DNA of 64,000 nt. Origin: Cristatella mucedo. Taxonomy: Eukaryota > Bryozoa > Phylactolaemata > Cristatellidae. The notes beneath the pieces are model-generated. The model was not told the DNA's origin and made no database searches. It was given only the letters and a program-made list of their open reading frames with translations. Location of the stretch: positions 2,951,001-3,015,000 of the forward strand of contig WPIO01000024.1 in the NCBI GenBank assembly GCA_009760855.2. The letters are read 5' to 3'. This document shows positions 11,391 to 22,756 of this stretch, piece by piece. A program made the translations under genes and the position numbers. Each line of letters opens with the position of its first letter. Within the stretch, counting starts at the first letter, position 1.

Positions 11391-11914
11391 TGATGAAGCA
11401 ATGTTGAGAATGGGCTCTTTCAGCTTTTAGAGAGAGTGTGCCCCTCCCAAAGTTATAACTCTGCTTTCAATTTAGATTAAAAACAAGCTTTGTCAGGTAA
11501 ATCTGAAAGCAGATAATGCTTTGTGACCCATTTGATTTTCTCATGGATAAAAATGATACGGCAAGGCATTGCTGAGTTTAAGATCTCACATGGGGCAGGA
11601 ATGGCTGTAGGGCTGAAGTGGCTGCAACTCCAGATTCCTCTTGGATTCTACCTCAAGGTTTAGCTTGAGAATAGACATGGTACATATAACAGACACGGCA
11701 TCTCTGTGCCGGATCTACACGGCGAAGCTAAATGCCCAATATTTTTCACTTAGGAGTACAGTACTACTGTTTCATACTAGCAACGTTATACAAGAATTCT
11801 TCACGCCTAAATTCATTAAAGTCTTATCACAACTATATTTAAACATTGAGAAATTACGTCTGAAATTCAGTTTCAATGTATATTTCATCAATTCATAGGT
11901 CACTGTGATCTCAC

Positions 11915-11995
11915 AAGGGATCGACTTCGAAGCTTTGGTGACACTTAAACTAAAGATAAGGCCTCCAAAGGATATTGCGTCGATTAAAGGCACAG
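11915..11995 (-). CDS. Possible internal exon
   Basis: Minus strand: acceptor CACCTATCGTTTAG, two bases, 26 codons VPLIDAISFGGLIFSLSVTK... to a GTGAGA donor with one base over. The frame stays open on both sides, so the exon could be longer. Hydrophobic in its middle. Partner exons not identified. Confidence 0.35.
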
Positions 11996-12549
11996 CTAAA
12001 CGATAGGTGTCATAGGAGCAAGTTTGGTAGACATGGATTTGGTAGACAATCACACTCACAGAATGAGGTAATATGCAATAACTCGATTAAGTGAACACGT
12101 TACTGATTATTTTTATCACAGCTGTTAGTACAATATAAACCGGAGAGAAGCTTTTAAATGACAAGTACAGTGGTGGGAAACCGATAATAAATGGCTAGGG
12201 TTAGTGTAGAGTGACTCTTCCAAAATCAATAACTGGAACGATTTGTGTTCGAGTCTTGCTTAGATTTTGAAGTTTCTGAACTTTATATTTTTGCCTTAAA
12301 TTCAAAATGTGCCACTTAAATAACAATCCCTATTAAGTTCGTTCAATATTTAAATTCATTCCGTAAAGGGAAGTCCATTTAATGAATTTGGTCTTGAAAT
12401 ATGCTTTCTAATTAATAAAATTTTGTAGAAATTGGAAAATTGGAAAAAAATGATACTTTTTATTATGTGAAGCTCAGTAAATTATTATTAAGCAAAAATT
12501 TCAAAAGCTTATATTTGTTCTGCTAGATCACTTGGCATAATTATGGCAA

Positions 12550-12720
12550 TTAGGGCTCATAAGCGTCTAATTGAGATGCTGACTTTAGTAAGAGGGCTTT
12601 ACGGTAACAGGTAGCTAAGCAAAAGCTACAATTTGAGAGAATCATCATCGGCAAACGAGCATAGGAGCATTCAAATTTGCATTGCTTATGTGTAGCTTTG
12701 CAGCATACACGAGTGGATTT
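12550..12720 (-). CDS. Cysteine-rich terminal exon candidate
   Basis: Minus strand: acceptor TTATTGTTTATTTTTAAAG, then 56 codons ending LDAYEP before TAA. The first half has eight cysteines (CC, then C-x3-C, then C-x2-C-x3-C), a pattern typical of a small disulphide-bonded extracellular domain. No named family fits clearly. It starts in phase 0, matching the end phase of the triplicated exon at 13066-13219. An internal GTAAAG could act as a donor. Confidence 0.35.
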   Translation of the reverse strand, partial: KSTRVCCKATHKQCKFECSYARLPMMILSNCSFCLATCYRKALLLKSASQLDAYEP

Positions 12721-13065
12721 CTTTAAAAATAAACAATAATTCTTCAAAGTATCAGTTTAATACTTGAACTTTTATGATGTGAATTGGTTGCAGAAATAGG
12801 AGCGCTAGAACTGAGTGTCTACAAGAACCTACCAACACTTTAAAGTATCGAGAGCACGTAGTAGATTCCTCAATTCCTGATAATGAACTAATCCTCTTAG
12901 TGGTAATCGGTTCTAAAGGAGAAGCTTGAGTGCAAAATATTCTGCTGAAAGCACTTCAAATTTCTCGGTCTTTCAAATTATTTCTAATATCATAGGCTGT
13001 TAAAGAAAAATATTCGATCAGTGAATGCTAAGACTCTCTGAAAATTACTAGCAAAAAATCATTAC

Positions 13066-13219
13066 CTGTACATCATTTAACTCTGTTCTAATGACTCCAC
13101 TTGGCTTAGCAACTCAAAACTTTACCCTATTCTTATGACTCCACTTGGCTTAGCAACTGAAAACATTCTTACATGTGGATCATTTCGCTCTATTTTTATG
13201 ACTCCATTTAGGCTCGCAA
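13066..13219 (-). CDS. Tandem triplet of a 47-nt exon
   Basis: Three related minus-strand units. Unit 1 (13173-13219) is two bases plus ASLNGVIKIERNDPH with acceptor TGAATTTAACAG and donor GTAAGA. Unit 2 (13126-13156) is AKPSGVIRI, cut short, with acceptor ATGTTTTCAG and donor GTAAAG. Unit 3 (13066-13112) is AKPSGVIRTELNDVQ with donor GTAATG. Units 1 and 3 have the same length and phase. The gaps between units (16 and 13 bases) are too short to be introns, so only one could be used per transcript. It may instead be a non-coding tandem repeat. Confidence 0.45.
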
Positions 13220-13230
13220 CTGTTAAATTC

Positions 13231-13415
13231 ATAAAGAAATTAATAAATCCTAACTGATTAAACAGCCTCCATTTGTATAGCAACAGAAGAGCCTTTACGG
13301 CTATCACCACCACTTGCAGTGGCAAGAAAGAATCGCCCACCACAGTAATCGAACCCGTGACCTCGGGACCGAGGACGTGAAAGCAACCGCCTTACCTGGT
13401 GCGCCATCATGGCTC
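13231..13415 (-). mobile_element. SINE1 copy
   Basis: Minus-strand tRNA-derived SINE: head near 13415 (GAGCCATGATGGCGCACC), B box read as GGTTCGATTAC, body CACTGCAAGTGGTGGTGATA, and 3' end GGCTGTTTAATCAG at about 13231. It lies directly upstream of the exon triplet, so its flank is part of that acceptor's pyrimidine tract. Confidence 0.85.
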
Positions 13416-13654
13416 ATCTTAAATTCATGTTCATGTTAATAGCTAACATCGCAGCTGATTTGACGGTGACAAAAAGCAGCAGCAAGCAGATAACTCCGGG
13501 AGACACACTGCCCTCTTTTACAGTTTTACAAACTCTATTTTCCCAATATTACTCATTCTAGTTTTTAAAATATTGAATACTTTTTTAAAGTTCTTTAATT
13601 ACCTTTTCTCATTGTGTTATGCTATGTGGTGTCGCAGATGAAAAAGATACTTAC

Positions 13655-13857
13655 CAATTTAATAAGATCTCTCAAGCCTGATATAACTAAGTTTTCGGCG
13701 TCAGGCTCGCACTTCAAACGTCCACACACCAACGTCAAAAAGCTCATGTCCAGTAAAACCATAATTGTTATCTTGATGCGCAATTTACGGTCGTCAGTCC
13801 AAAATGAGTTAGCGGGTGAGAGGAAACCATACTCAATGCTAGTTGCGTTTTTAGCTG
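13655..13857 (-). CDS. Internal exon, 67 codons
   Basis: Minus strand: textbook acceptor (CCCATTTTCGCTTTCAG), two bases, 67 codons open from site to site, donor AAATTG|GTAAGT. Residues include AKNATSIEYGFLSP (an N-A-T sequon), SFWTDDRKLRIKIT, LLDMSFLTLVCGRL and ISGLRDLIKL. It begins in phase 1 and ends in phase 0. The start phase matches the weak donor of the exon at 16492-16608, whose protein is also rich in sequons, so the two may be neighbours in one extracellular protein. The overlapping plus-strand open frame is judged to be a shadow. Confidence 0.6.
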
Positions 13858-14339
13858 CTGAAAGCGAAAATGGGCAAGATTTATACTTCGATGATGTAAT
13901 GACGTGCTTGGTATCTCCGTCTGAAACTCCAGTAAGCTACGTGGCCTAAGTGGCTGATATTCTGTTGAATTTGTGCTAAGTATACAATTCATAATAAGCT
14001 TTTAAATACAGAAGCTGAGTTAGGAGAGCAGAAAATAAAATTAGTAGCAGGGCAGTATTAGCAAGGGCGGCAGGAAATAATGTGCTACAAACAAAAAAGA
14101 ATTCATCCTAATTTTACAAGTTTTCATTTCAAAATATAATGAATACATGCCTAAGCGTTCAAACGAAATTATAATTACATGCAAAAACAGTTCACCCTAT
14201 TTAGTTTTCGTCTCGTTCATTTGGCTATTTAGAGGTCTGCCACAGTAGATGCAGTAATATGGTTGTCTATAATAGCAACCTGCTCAGACATATGAGATAC
14301 TTCATGCAAGTCTGGAAGCTTTTACTACTCGCTAGGTTC

Positions 14340-16045
14340 TAGGATGCTTGGATGTGCTGCTGCCATGCATGAATAACATCACAAATATGTCACTAGCCTC
14401 AGGTTATGTCATAACACCTTTCAAAAAGGCATAAAATCATGCCACTACTAAGGAACACCTCTAGACCGAGAGAACTTGAGAAACTTCCAGTCTCCGTTCT
14501 ATCTTTTCTATCACAGACACTTTAAAGAGTCATGGAATACTACCTGAACTCATTTATTGAGACATAACAAATACCTATCAAGTTCTACTGAGGTTTTAGA
14601 ATCAACCACTTCTTCTAGTCAGTTGTGCCGGGGGCGGGTGCATAACGACCATCTTGAAAAGCTGGCTTAGATTGAATCTCTCTGCGTGTTTTGCTCGATC
14701 ATTCGACGGGTTTTAATCATATCGACCATTAAGTCATTTGCAAGTGTCCCTCATCTCACCTTGGCATCACTGACACTGCACTAGAATGGTTCCGGTATAA
14801 TTTCAGCGGGAGACTGGAGAGCATTGATTTGAACGGAAAAATATCACCCGAATAATCACTGAATTACCGTGAACCTTAGGGCACTCTGCTTGGTCTGATT
14901 TCTATCACCGTTTCTACTCTCCCTCTTGTCAATGCGATTGCCAGGCATAACTTAAGCTTTTAATTGTATGTACATAAAACTCAGTTTTATCTTTTCTTTG
15001 ATCCCACACAATCTTCCAGCAAATTAAATTCCCCAAACTGCCTTTCCGCATCTATTCATGACATCCCCGAATGTATGGCAGCGAATATTTTGAAATTGAG
15101 GAATGACGAGACCAAATTGCAAGTCATAGGCGAACAAAGATTGATTCAGAAAATGGAAAAGCGAATGCACAAAATTTCCATATCCAGCATATCAGCTGCT
15201 GAATCTGCACGAGATCTAGCTGTCCTTTTCACAGGCAACATTTCATTACACGACCACATTAGATCCACAGCCAATCTGCCTTATTTCAGCCATATAGCAT
15301 TGCTAAAATTAGGGCTTGCTTAGATACTGATACTACATCTAAATTGGCCCATGCATTTGTGGCATCCTGCCTCGACTTCTGCATGTGACTACTTCCTGGT
15401 CTAGCGGTCTCTGCAATCAAGAACCAACAAACAGTGCAAAACCTGCTGCCATACCTGTATCTCATGAGCTTTGCATTTACCACATCACACCACTTAGCAC
15501 CGACCAACTTGCAATCAAGCTCGGCTTTAATTTTCAAGGTTCTGCTACTTACTTATGAGTTTCTTCATTATTTAGTTTCAACCTGCCTATCAGGTTTACT
15601 CCCCCACAAGGCTGGGCATCGCAACACCCAATTTTCTTAATTTCATTGTTCATCTACACTTCATGCGAACCTCAGATTTTTAGAGGACCTGGCCTTCAGT
15701 TGGTATGCTTACCAAGCCTGATAATCACTTTCACCTGGGATAAAGACACCCCTGAGTTGACGAAATTTGATAAGAAGCTAAAACAGATCTATTTATCACC
15801 GCATTTAGTGGGTCCATGTGATGATTTTTCCTTTGCATGCTAAAGTGTGCTGACACTGTGCACGTTTCCGCAAAAAATATTTACATGCTGACCCTGTGCA
15901 TTTCACTGCTAATCATGTAATGCTTGTCGCCATTGAGCATGCTACCACTAACCTAGCTAACATGCTGCCTTTGCAGCACATATAAACTGCCTAGAAAAAG
16001 ATTGGGTTATCTGAGGGTGCTTTATAAATGCGTTGTTCGTATTTG
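14340..16045 (+). mobile_element. LINE-A, RT domain to 3' end
   Basis: A long but decayed plus-strand copy. It covers the RT fingers (nucleotides for MSLASGYVIT-like and LRNFQSPFYLFY-like residues), a ruined catalytic core (DPTQSSSKLNSPN), NILKLRNDETKLQVIG, and the C-terminal domain. The 3' UTR ends in the hairpin at about 15985-16020. Many stops and frameshifts; not functional. Confidence 0.85.
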
Positions 16046-16491
16046 CATTCACTCATTTTGAACGCATATTGGCACATCGACTAAGCAAACCTCTAGCTAA
16101 TGGTTTTCAAAAGATTTTTAAAATTGCGTAATAAATCATCGCTTAAAGTAAAAGCTGTGATTTATATATTCGTTGAATCTGATTAAAAGGCATTAAAAGG
16201 GAGTTCATTTGAAATGTGTGTGCCTGGTAGAGCTATTAGGTACTTGAACGTTACCCTCCTCAGCATTAAGTCTTTTAAAGTTTTGATTGCAGTTATACTG
16301 GGGTCCACTGTAAAATAGTTGGGGTAAGAAGTAATATGTCAACCCATAAAACTAACCCATCACTGAGCAATTAAAATAATTAGCAATAAACCTTAATATA
16401 TACCTTCGGTTTCACGAGAAGAGAAAGCAATTATTTTGATGTTTTGCAGTAATAATTATCAAGCATTGAAAAGGTGCTCATGCAGCTGCTG

Positions 16492-16608
16492 CTAGATAAA
16501 ATTACTCCACGCCTGTGAGCTCCAGTTTTCTCGAAACGGTGATCTATTGTGCCACGAACCATCAAACGAAACATTTGACTTGATGGCTGAAACGAGCTTC
16601 TCAAATTC
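16492..16608 (-). CDS. Sequon-rich exon
   Basis: Minus strand after acceptor ACGATACGATAGTCAG: 38 codons EFEKLVSAIKSNVSF... ...SWHNRSPFRENWSSQAW then SNFI and TAG. Three N-x-S sequons (NVS, NRS, NWS) lie within 20 residues, which suggests a secreted or extracellular region. The upstream frame is also open through SPRYDSQ, so the exon may start earlier. Either the gene stops at 16492 or a TGGA|GTAATT donor continues in phase to the exon at 13655-13857. Composition is strongly coding-like. Family unknown. Confidence 0.55.
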   Translation of the reverse strand, partial: EFEKLVSAIKSNVSFDGSWHNRSPFRENWSSQAWSNFI

Positions 16609-16713
16609 CTGACTATCGTATCGTGGCGAAATGACTATCCAAGAGGAGCAGCATTTTTACTCTCTCACTGCACAATCAATGCAGCAAGATTTGTGGGTTG
16701 GGTTATATCATAC

Positions 16714-16826
16714 CTCAGTGTGCGGCTGCATCTTAAATGTATTGTTGATCATCACGCTGGCTGTGATAATTCTGGGACTTACCAAGATAGAAACTGATGC
16801 TACTTGACGCAATTTAATGTATATTC
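16714..16826 (-). CDS. Exon upstream of the sequon-rich exon
   Basis: Minus strand: 37 codons IYIKLRQVASVSIL... ...NNTFKMQPHTE, donor CTGAG|GTATGA in phase 0, which matches the phase-0 start at 16608 across a 105-base intron. An N-N-T sequon is present. The acceptor (GCTCAATAG) is weak, and an internal GTAAGT/ACAG pair 22 bases apart is too close to be an intron. Confidence 0.4.
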
Positions 16827-16999
16827 CTATTGAGCACTATATGGACGATGCTTGTTATTATATCATTCTGAAGGCCCCTAAAAGCTACTGGGAGCTTCTC
16901 AATTCCTGGAATAACTTTTCACAATAAGAGCTTTTTTACTACGAAGATTGTATCTAATTACGTACTTGTGAAACTGATAGAAAGATTTAGTTACGTTAT

Positions 17000-17960
17000 G
17001 CGCGATTAAAGTGGCAACACCCCTTCGATATGAAACTTCTAGCAGTATAATGCAGAAACTTTGTGGAGGCTCTTAAATGCATATTACTCTATATTAATTT
17101 TATAATTTAAAAAAATGAATAAACCTTCTTGAGTTCATCTGCAAGATGAGCATTTATAGTGTGGATATTTACTTCCTAATGACTAGCCTAATAAATACAG
17201 ACAATTCTATTGCATAAAAGTTTAGAAAGATCCGTTTTTTGTATAAAAAGTCACTAAAAAAGCTTATGCACAGGAGTTAGTATTTCTTGAAGGATTCGGT
17301 GCATCTATCATTGAAAATTTAAAGTAACATGATAACCTGATATTGGTAGAGTTCCACTGGAACCAAGTAAATCCTTTTTTGACAATGCTGCCTTTTCAAA
17401 ACTGCGGGACTATCTATAAGTGGAATAAATTTGGCAGGACTAAAACCCTTTTGATCATATGCAGTGTGCATGTCAACCTATGTTATTTCGTATTAAATTA
17501 TAACTGATGCCGTTTTGCCGTGGAAATATTTCAAAAAATAGAAGAATCATTAACACCACGTCACAACTACAGTCCATAGTTTGCATAGTGTAGCCGAAAT
17601 ATTTTGATTTTATTCTGCTGCTTCTTTTTAAATGAGCTTTTGGTCTTCTTAAATTGGCAAAATTGCAAGCAAAATTTCTCTTTCAATCGTACTCATCCCA
17701 CAAATTTTCACGGAAAAGGCATTATTATGATTGCAATTGAAGGGTAGGTACTTGACTTTGACGACTGAGGTCGTGGGGATGGGCGGCGGTATGTTTGATG
17801 CGTCTGTACAGAGAAGTCGTATTCTTATGGAACTTTAAAAATTAATTATATATATATATATATTCTTAAACTGAACGATACAAATATATAAAATTTTGCT
17901 AAATATCACTACTTTACTTAAACTTGCCGTTGAAGTATTTTTAGAAATAACCATATTCAT
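17000..17960. other. No supported gene
   Basis: AT-rich spacer. A GACTGAGGTCGTGGGGATGG motif near 17762 resembles the B-box region of SINE1 but nothing else of the element is left. A short TA run lies at 17847-17862. Confidence 0.5.
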
Positions 17961-17977
17961 TTCATTCATTTTCGCAG

Positions 17978-18122
17978 CACCTTAAGAGGAGTGAATCTCT
18001 ATTCATGCACTTGAGACTGGCTATGGGTTTGGAGCCTGCGACATCTGCCAAAATATACATTCCCTGGGATTCCGTTCGATAAAGGCGAGCGCATTTACCA
18101 CAGGACCAAATCATCCCGGGCC
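17978..18122 (-). mobile_element. SINE2 copy
   Basis: On the minus strand a tRNA-like head (TTTGGTCCTGTGGTAAATGC) leads, through a decayed B box, to the tail GTGCATGAATAGAGATTCAC then CCTCTTAAGGTGCT. The tail is the LINE-A type hairpin. Confidence 0.65.
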
Positions 18123-18812
18123 GTAAATTTGAAATTGTGTTATTCTTCAAATCGTCGACACCAAATGATCAACACTTCACCCCTATTTCAAAGCATTTGC
18201 TCTTAAATTTATGACGTCCGACGAGGGTAGATGCCGAGACTGTTTACATTATATTTTATTTGCACCTGCCGTCTTATATACACTACAACTTGAAATGCCG
18301 ATCATTTACTTTGAAATTCATACCAACACTTGTTTATATTCACCATTTGTAAAATGCTTTGAAAAAATTTCATTCCTCTTTCAGACGCTTTGCAAATGTC
18401 TCATTTTATTATTAAAGGTTGTAGACTTAAAAAGAAATTTTTTCCTCGTTCCTCTTAAAAACATTACTGGAGTAAACCACTTTTAAAGTCACTGATACGT
18501 CAACATGCTTAACTAAATGCGTGCATTTCTAGCTGCTCTGCTCAAACTAATATTCCTTTTACAAATTGTGTTACCTAATTAGTAACTCAGAAGTCAAGCA
18601 TGTGAATAACGTATCTCAAATTAACAATCTATATTGACTACGTGTCGATAGCAACCAGACTAATGACTTTGACTACCCTTTACAGTAACCAAAATGAACT
18701 ACTCTAACTCATCTCTAACTAACATATACTTGAACTTTCCAACGTTTTAAATCTCCGGTCAAATTGAACCTCGGTCAACTGATGAAAATAGTCTCATCTA
18801 CATACCTTGGAG

Positions 18813-18979
18813 GCATTGGATACACAGCATCAGAAGAGCAAAGTAGTGAGATAGGAGACGCATCGTATTGCGAATCAGACACGCGTTTAGCTACACGTCA
18901 GAGAACCAGAAGCTTTGCGCTACGAAGCGGCGCTGCAATTGTTCGAGCCTCAGCTCAGAAAGCAGGAGTGATCAAATAA
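18813..18979 (+). CDS. Possible last exon
   Basis: Plus strand after acceptor CTACATACCTTGGAG: 54 codons GIGYTASEEQSSEIGD... ...RTRSFALRSGAAIV ending AGVIK before TAA. Acidic then basic, with many CpG-containing codons; it reads like a cytoplasmic C-terminus. AATAAA overlaps the stop region. A possible upstream exon sits near 18382-18414. Function unknown. Confidence 0.4.
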
Positions 18980-19194
18980 ACAAGTGAGACTGACTTTTTT
19001 GAGTCTAGACAATTCACTGGATCTCGAAGCACCAAACTTTCTTGATAAAATTATACGAAGTACTTCAATTTTTCTAAAGAAAATGTACGCTGAATTATAT
19101 GTGCTGCAATATTACATACCTCCATCTATGACTGCAATACTGCTGTAAAGCATAGGAATTTTCAGGAGACATTATATTGCCCCTTCAAAGTCTG

Positions 19195-19835
19195 AGAAGG
19201 TTTCAGAAAGCATGCCGTAACCTAGTGACTTCATATCACTCAACTTGTTGAAAGTGAGAAAAATAGCTGAGTTAGTAGGAAGGTTGAGGAAACGAGTCCC
19301 GTTGAAGTAGCAGCTTAAGAGGGATTGAAAAGTGGGCAGCATTCGGCAGCAGGAGAATTTATGTTGTCTCGTTATAACTGTGGAGTTAAGTTCTCCAATC
19401 TATGTCCCCCAAATAAAGATTTATGTCGCCAGCACTATATATGTGTGGATTTGCGGCAGCTAATTTATGGTTCATAAATAGTGTGAGGATTGATGAGCAG
19501 AAAACTGTAGCAAAATTTCAGCTAGGCATGGAAGATCCTAGCCAAAGCCGGTCTTGCGGGTCAGCTTATAAAACTTAGCACAGAGTCCGTTTATCAACAG
19601 AAAGCCATTGAAGCTGGCACATCAAAGGAGACACTCGGCTAAAGCTCCGGGATTTAAATAATCTAGAAACCTCATCCACCACCAGCTACGATGGCCTAAT
19701 ACACTTTTACAGTAGTCTGGTAAAAACGGAATTTAAATAATCTATATATTCATCAGAACCAGGGAGCTAGTTAACTCCTTTGCAATCATCTGTGGTAGAG
19801 AGCCCCTACTTTGGATATGGCTCTGTATGTAACGT
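19195..19835 (-). mobile_element. Old LINE-B copy, 3' part
   Basis: Minus-strand LINE-B words (GTTCTCCAATCTATG, GGTCAGCTTATAAAAC, CAGAAAGCCATTGAAGC, AGGAGACACTCGGC) continue to CCCCTACTTTGGATATGG, where a GC-rich insert begins. The family sequence resumes at 20366. Confidence 0.6.
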
Positions 19836-20365
19836 GCCTAAGAAGAGATTAAGTTATTAGAGGGTGCTTCTGACAGCCGGCTGTACGACCGGTATCTTGG
19901 CTGGGTAGCGCTACCGTTCAATAAGCCTGCTGGCTCCAACACCAATCCCTTTATTCTATAAAACCACGAAGGCCACGTGCAGTCTACACACTTTAGACGG
20001 CTGCCGGCCTCGAGGGATCCAGCTCACCCTTCTCCTCACGTGTACTCCCTGGGCAGCCTTTATATGATGCATGAGCTGTTTTTCCAAACGCCGAGTCATC
20101 GTTCGTTCAGAACTCCCCCCTCCCCCGGATAAATGGTGTCAGTTTATGGTAGATGGACGTCCCCACGGATGCCATCAATGCATGGATTTTGGCCGAGCTG
20201 CGGAGACATCTGCAGAATCATCGCATGCCCCTCCACCGCTCGAGAGCATGCGGTTGCTTAAGCAACAGTCCTAGTAGAGTCTCAGTCCAGTGCTCACAGG
20301 CTTCTGCTTCATGCTCCCTCACAGTGCTACGCAAATATATTATAATTATTATTAAATTAATCGAA
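19836..20365 (+). mobile_element. GC-rich insertion inside LINE-B
   Basis: Splits a LINE-B copy. It starts with a decayed LINE-A-like hairpin (GCCTAAGAAGAGATTAAG) and ends GTGCTACGCAAATATATT plus an ATTATT tail. The tail resembles the LINE-A end, so it is probably a composite or SINE-like element moved by the LINE-A machinery. The interior is GC-rich and unrecognised. Confidence 0.4.
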
Positions 20366-20490
20366 CATGGTGGGTAGCTGTGGAAGCAGTCTTCTTAACG
20401 AAGCTTTCCAAATTTAGGCTGCTGTCTAAGACGACATACACATTCCGAGCACACTGTAATGGTCACACAAACCTATCATTAATGTATTGT
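20366..20490 (-). mobile_element. Old LINE-B copy, continued
   Basis: GCAGTCTTCTTAACGAAGC and TTTAGGCTGCTGTCTAAG match the LINE-B copy at 56240-56270 and continue the element interrupted at 19835. Confidence 0.5.
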
Positions 20491-21070
20491 AATGTGTCTC
20501 TTTCTGTAATTCTACAAAGCCATACATACTATGTGGGTGTCAGGCTGGATTGTTTTGTATAGTGAACTCATAGCCTAAGCTCCTTTTGGTATGCCTTTGG
20601 TAGCCCGCAGACTTCATCTCACGCAACAAAGAGAACGCGCGAAGCATAGCAGAGTCATGAGAGCAGTTGAGGTACTGAGTAGCATGGAAGTAGCAGCTCA
20701 GTACCACTGAAAAAGATGAGCCATTTTCGGCAGCAGGAGAGTAGTTGTCGTTGTGTAAGAATTGTGGAAGCAAGTTCCAAAATTTAGGACCTGCAGAGCT
20801 ATAGCTTCGGTCGCCAACGGTCTTTAAGCAGAGGAATGGAACAGCTAATTTATTTTTCATACAGGACCTGAGGGCACGAAGAGGCTGAAACTGGTACAGC
20901 AGCTCAGCTACGTATGGAGGAGCCGTCATGGCCGGCCTTTAGGGTCAGCATAAGATACTTGCTCTGTATCCGTTGATCAACCTGGAGGCATCCTAGATCT
21001 GTTAGAAAAGGAGATACGTGGTCAAACCTCTGGGACTTGAAAACTAGCCTTGCAGCCAAATTCAGCTACT
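20491..21070 (-). mobile_element. LINE-B 3' part
   Basis: Minus strand: PPYVAELLYQFQPLRALRSC, LKTVGDRSYSSAGPKFWNLL and SLLREMKSAGY in one 129-codon frame, then the family 3' UTR. One of the less damaged LINE-B ends. 5'-truncated. Confidence 0.85.
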
Positions 21071-21099
21071 AGAAATTCGAAAGTATCTGCAACTCCGGC

Positions 21100-21690
21100 T
21101 GCACTTTGATTGTATTTTTTTATGTCTGCAGTTCATTGAGGGAAATGAATGAGTGTTAACTTGTGCTCATTAGTCATACCTGAATATCAGAAGAATATCA
21201 GAGCTGCGACCATGTTCGATGGCAGACTACTGCTAGATAGACATGTGTGCACCAATGTATCCAGATCGTAAACTGAATATTTCTTATGAACCGCGGGTCA
21301 CCACCCCAGGAGCATCATCTGTAATTTAAAGAAGAAAACAAGGTAATTTTTATTACTGTGGAAAACAAGGACGAATTGCCTAATTACTTCAAGTATCTCG
21401 TAGTAGTACTGCTCATTTGGAAGTAGAAAAACCCGTAAATGTTTTTAAGATAGCGGTTAAATACCTGTCCCACTAACAATGAGTTAGCATGGCTTCAAGC
21501 AGTTTGGCATCCAGTAAACCTAAAGAATTTACCTCACGAACTATCAAGAGTCTCAGTCTAATGTGCCATTAAAAGCTTTAATTTCACCCCAACAAGTACA
21601 GAAAAGTAAAGGCTACAAGATCTTGCAAGATCATTTAAAAATTCTCGTTTAGCTCCCACCCCTCCAGGGTGTCGGATTCTTTTTGCTACC
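21100..21690. other. No supported gene
   Basis: No splice-flanked open frame and no recognised repeat in this spacer. Confidence 0.5.
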
Positions 21691-21699
21691 TTTCTGCAT

Positions 21700-22690
21700 G
21701 TGTTGCTGGCATACACACTTGGGTTTCAGCAAACTTTCTCAAATTTCTTTGCGATAAAGCCAACTGACTAAATACGCTTAGAAAAATGGACTCAAAAATC
21801 GGAACGCTTACAACTGAAAATAGGCTCTGCCAGCATATCTCATGTAGTATATGTGTGAAATGTTGGTGTAGTGGTTCTGGTAGACCTTTTTATAAGACGT
21901 TCACACCAGCTCCACAGTCAAGTCTGATGCTTTCATCCACCCAAAATTGCGACACTTGGGTATTTTTCAAAAGAGATTCTATGTCAAAATTGGTCTTTTG
22001 AGTTTCCGGCATCCCGTCTCTACATCTTTAACTCGTTGCTTACTTACCGATCGGACTGCGAATCAGGCAAAAATTACAGTTGATGTGATGGGAAACTCAG
22101 CAGCTAGGATTTTTTATCTTGAGCCTCTCAGCTACGATATCCCACCACTTCTCGCCGACTTGCTCTAGTTTCTAATCAAGCAGCGTATCGACTTCAAGGA
22201 TCAGCAACTCACTTCTAGGTTCCATCATTCTCCCAATCCAGCCCACCTATCAGAACCAATCCTACACCAGGCTAGGCATATTATCACCCTCTTTTCCGAC
22301 CTCGGTCGTATAGCTATACCTCGAACAAACATAATATTTTATGGTCACCGTGCCTTTAGGTTTTTTATCTTCCAAAGCTTGCAACTCTTTCTTGACTCAC
22401 GTCTCGATATCCCCCAACTCGGTGACATTCAAAAAAGCTTAAACACGCCGGTTTGTGACCCTATTTAGTGGGCCTTTGTGAATCGTCGTTTGCGTGCTTA
22501 CGTGTGCTGACACTCGGTATGCTATGTGTATGTTACCATTTTTAACCTGTTGCCACTTTTCATATCACCTCTAACCAAACCACGTTACGCTTCCTAAAAT
22601 TATGCCTAATAACGCTAATCATTTGTATATGCTGCCTTAACAGCACGTGTTAAGTGCCTTAAAAGACGTTAAATTCTCTCGTCCCTGTGC
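21700..22690 (+). mobile_element. Degraded LINE-A
   Basis: Plus-strand copy with LTTENRLCQHISC-like, SNSAARIFYLEPLSYDIPPL-like and C-terminal DLGRIAIPRTN-like stretches in different frames. The 3' UTR runs to a decayed hairpin near 22650. Confidence 0.7.
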
Positions 22691-22756
22691 AACTGTTTTG
22701 TTTGTATACCTCAATATCAGCAGAAGACCGCTAGCAGTGATCACTCCCCCTTGCAG

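Noticed and set aside
13614-13949. Plus-strand 111-codon frame with a GTAAGC donor
   Set aside because: The minus strand has a better acceptor, a better donor and a fully open 67-codon exon over the same bases, so the plus frame is taken as its shadow.
19120-19142. Minus-strand 23-nt microexon with strong sites (CCTATGCTTTACAG, GGAG|GTATGT)
   Set aside because: Too short to choose a frame and no partner exons nearby; sites like this arise by chance.
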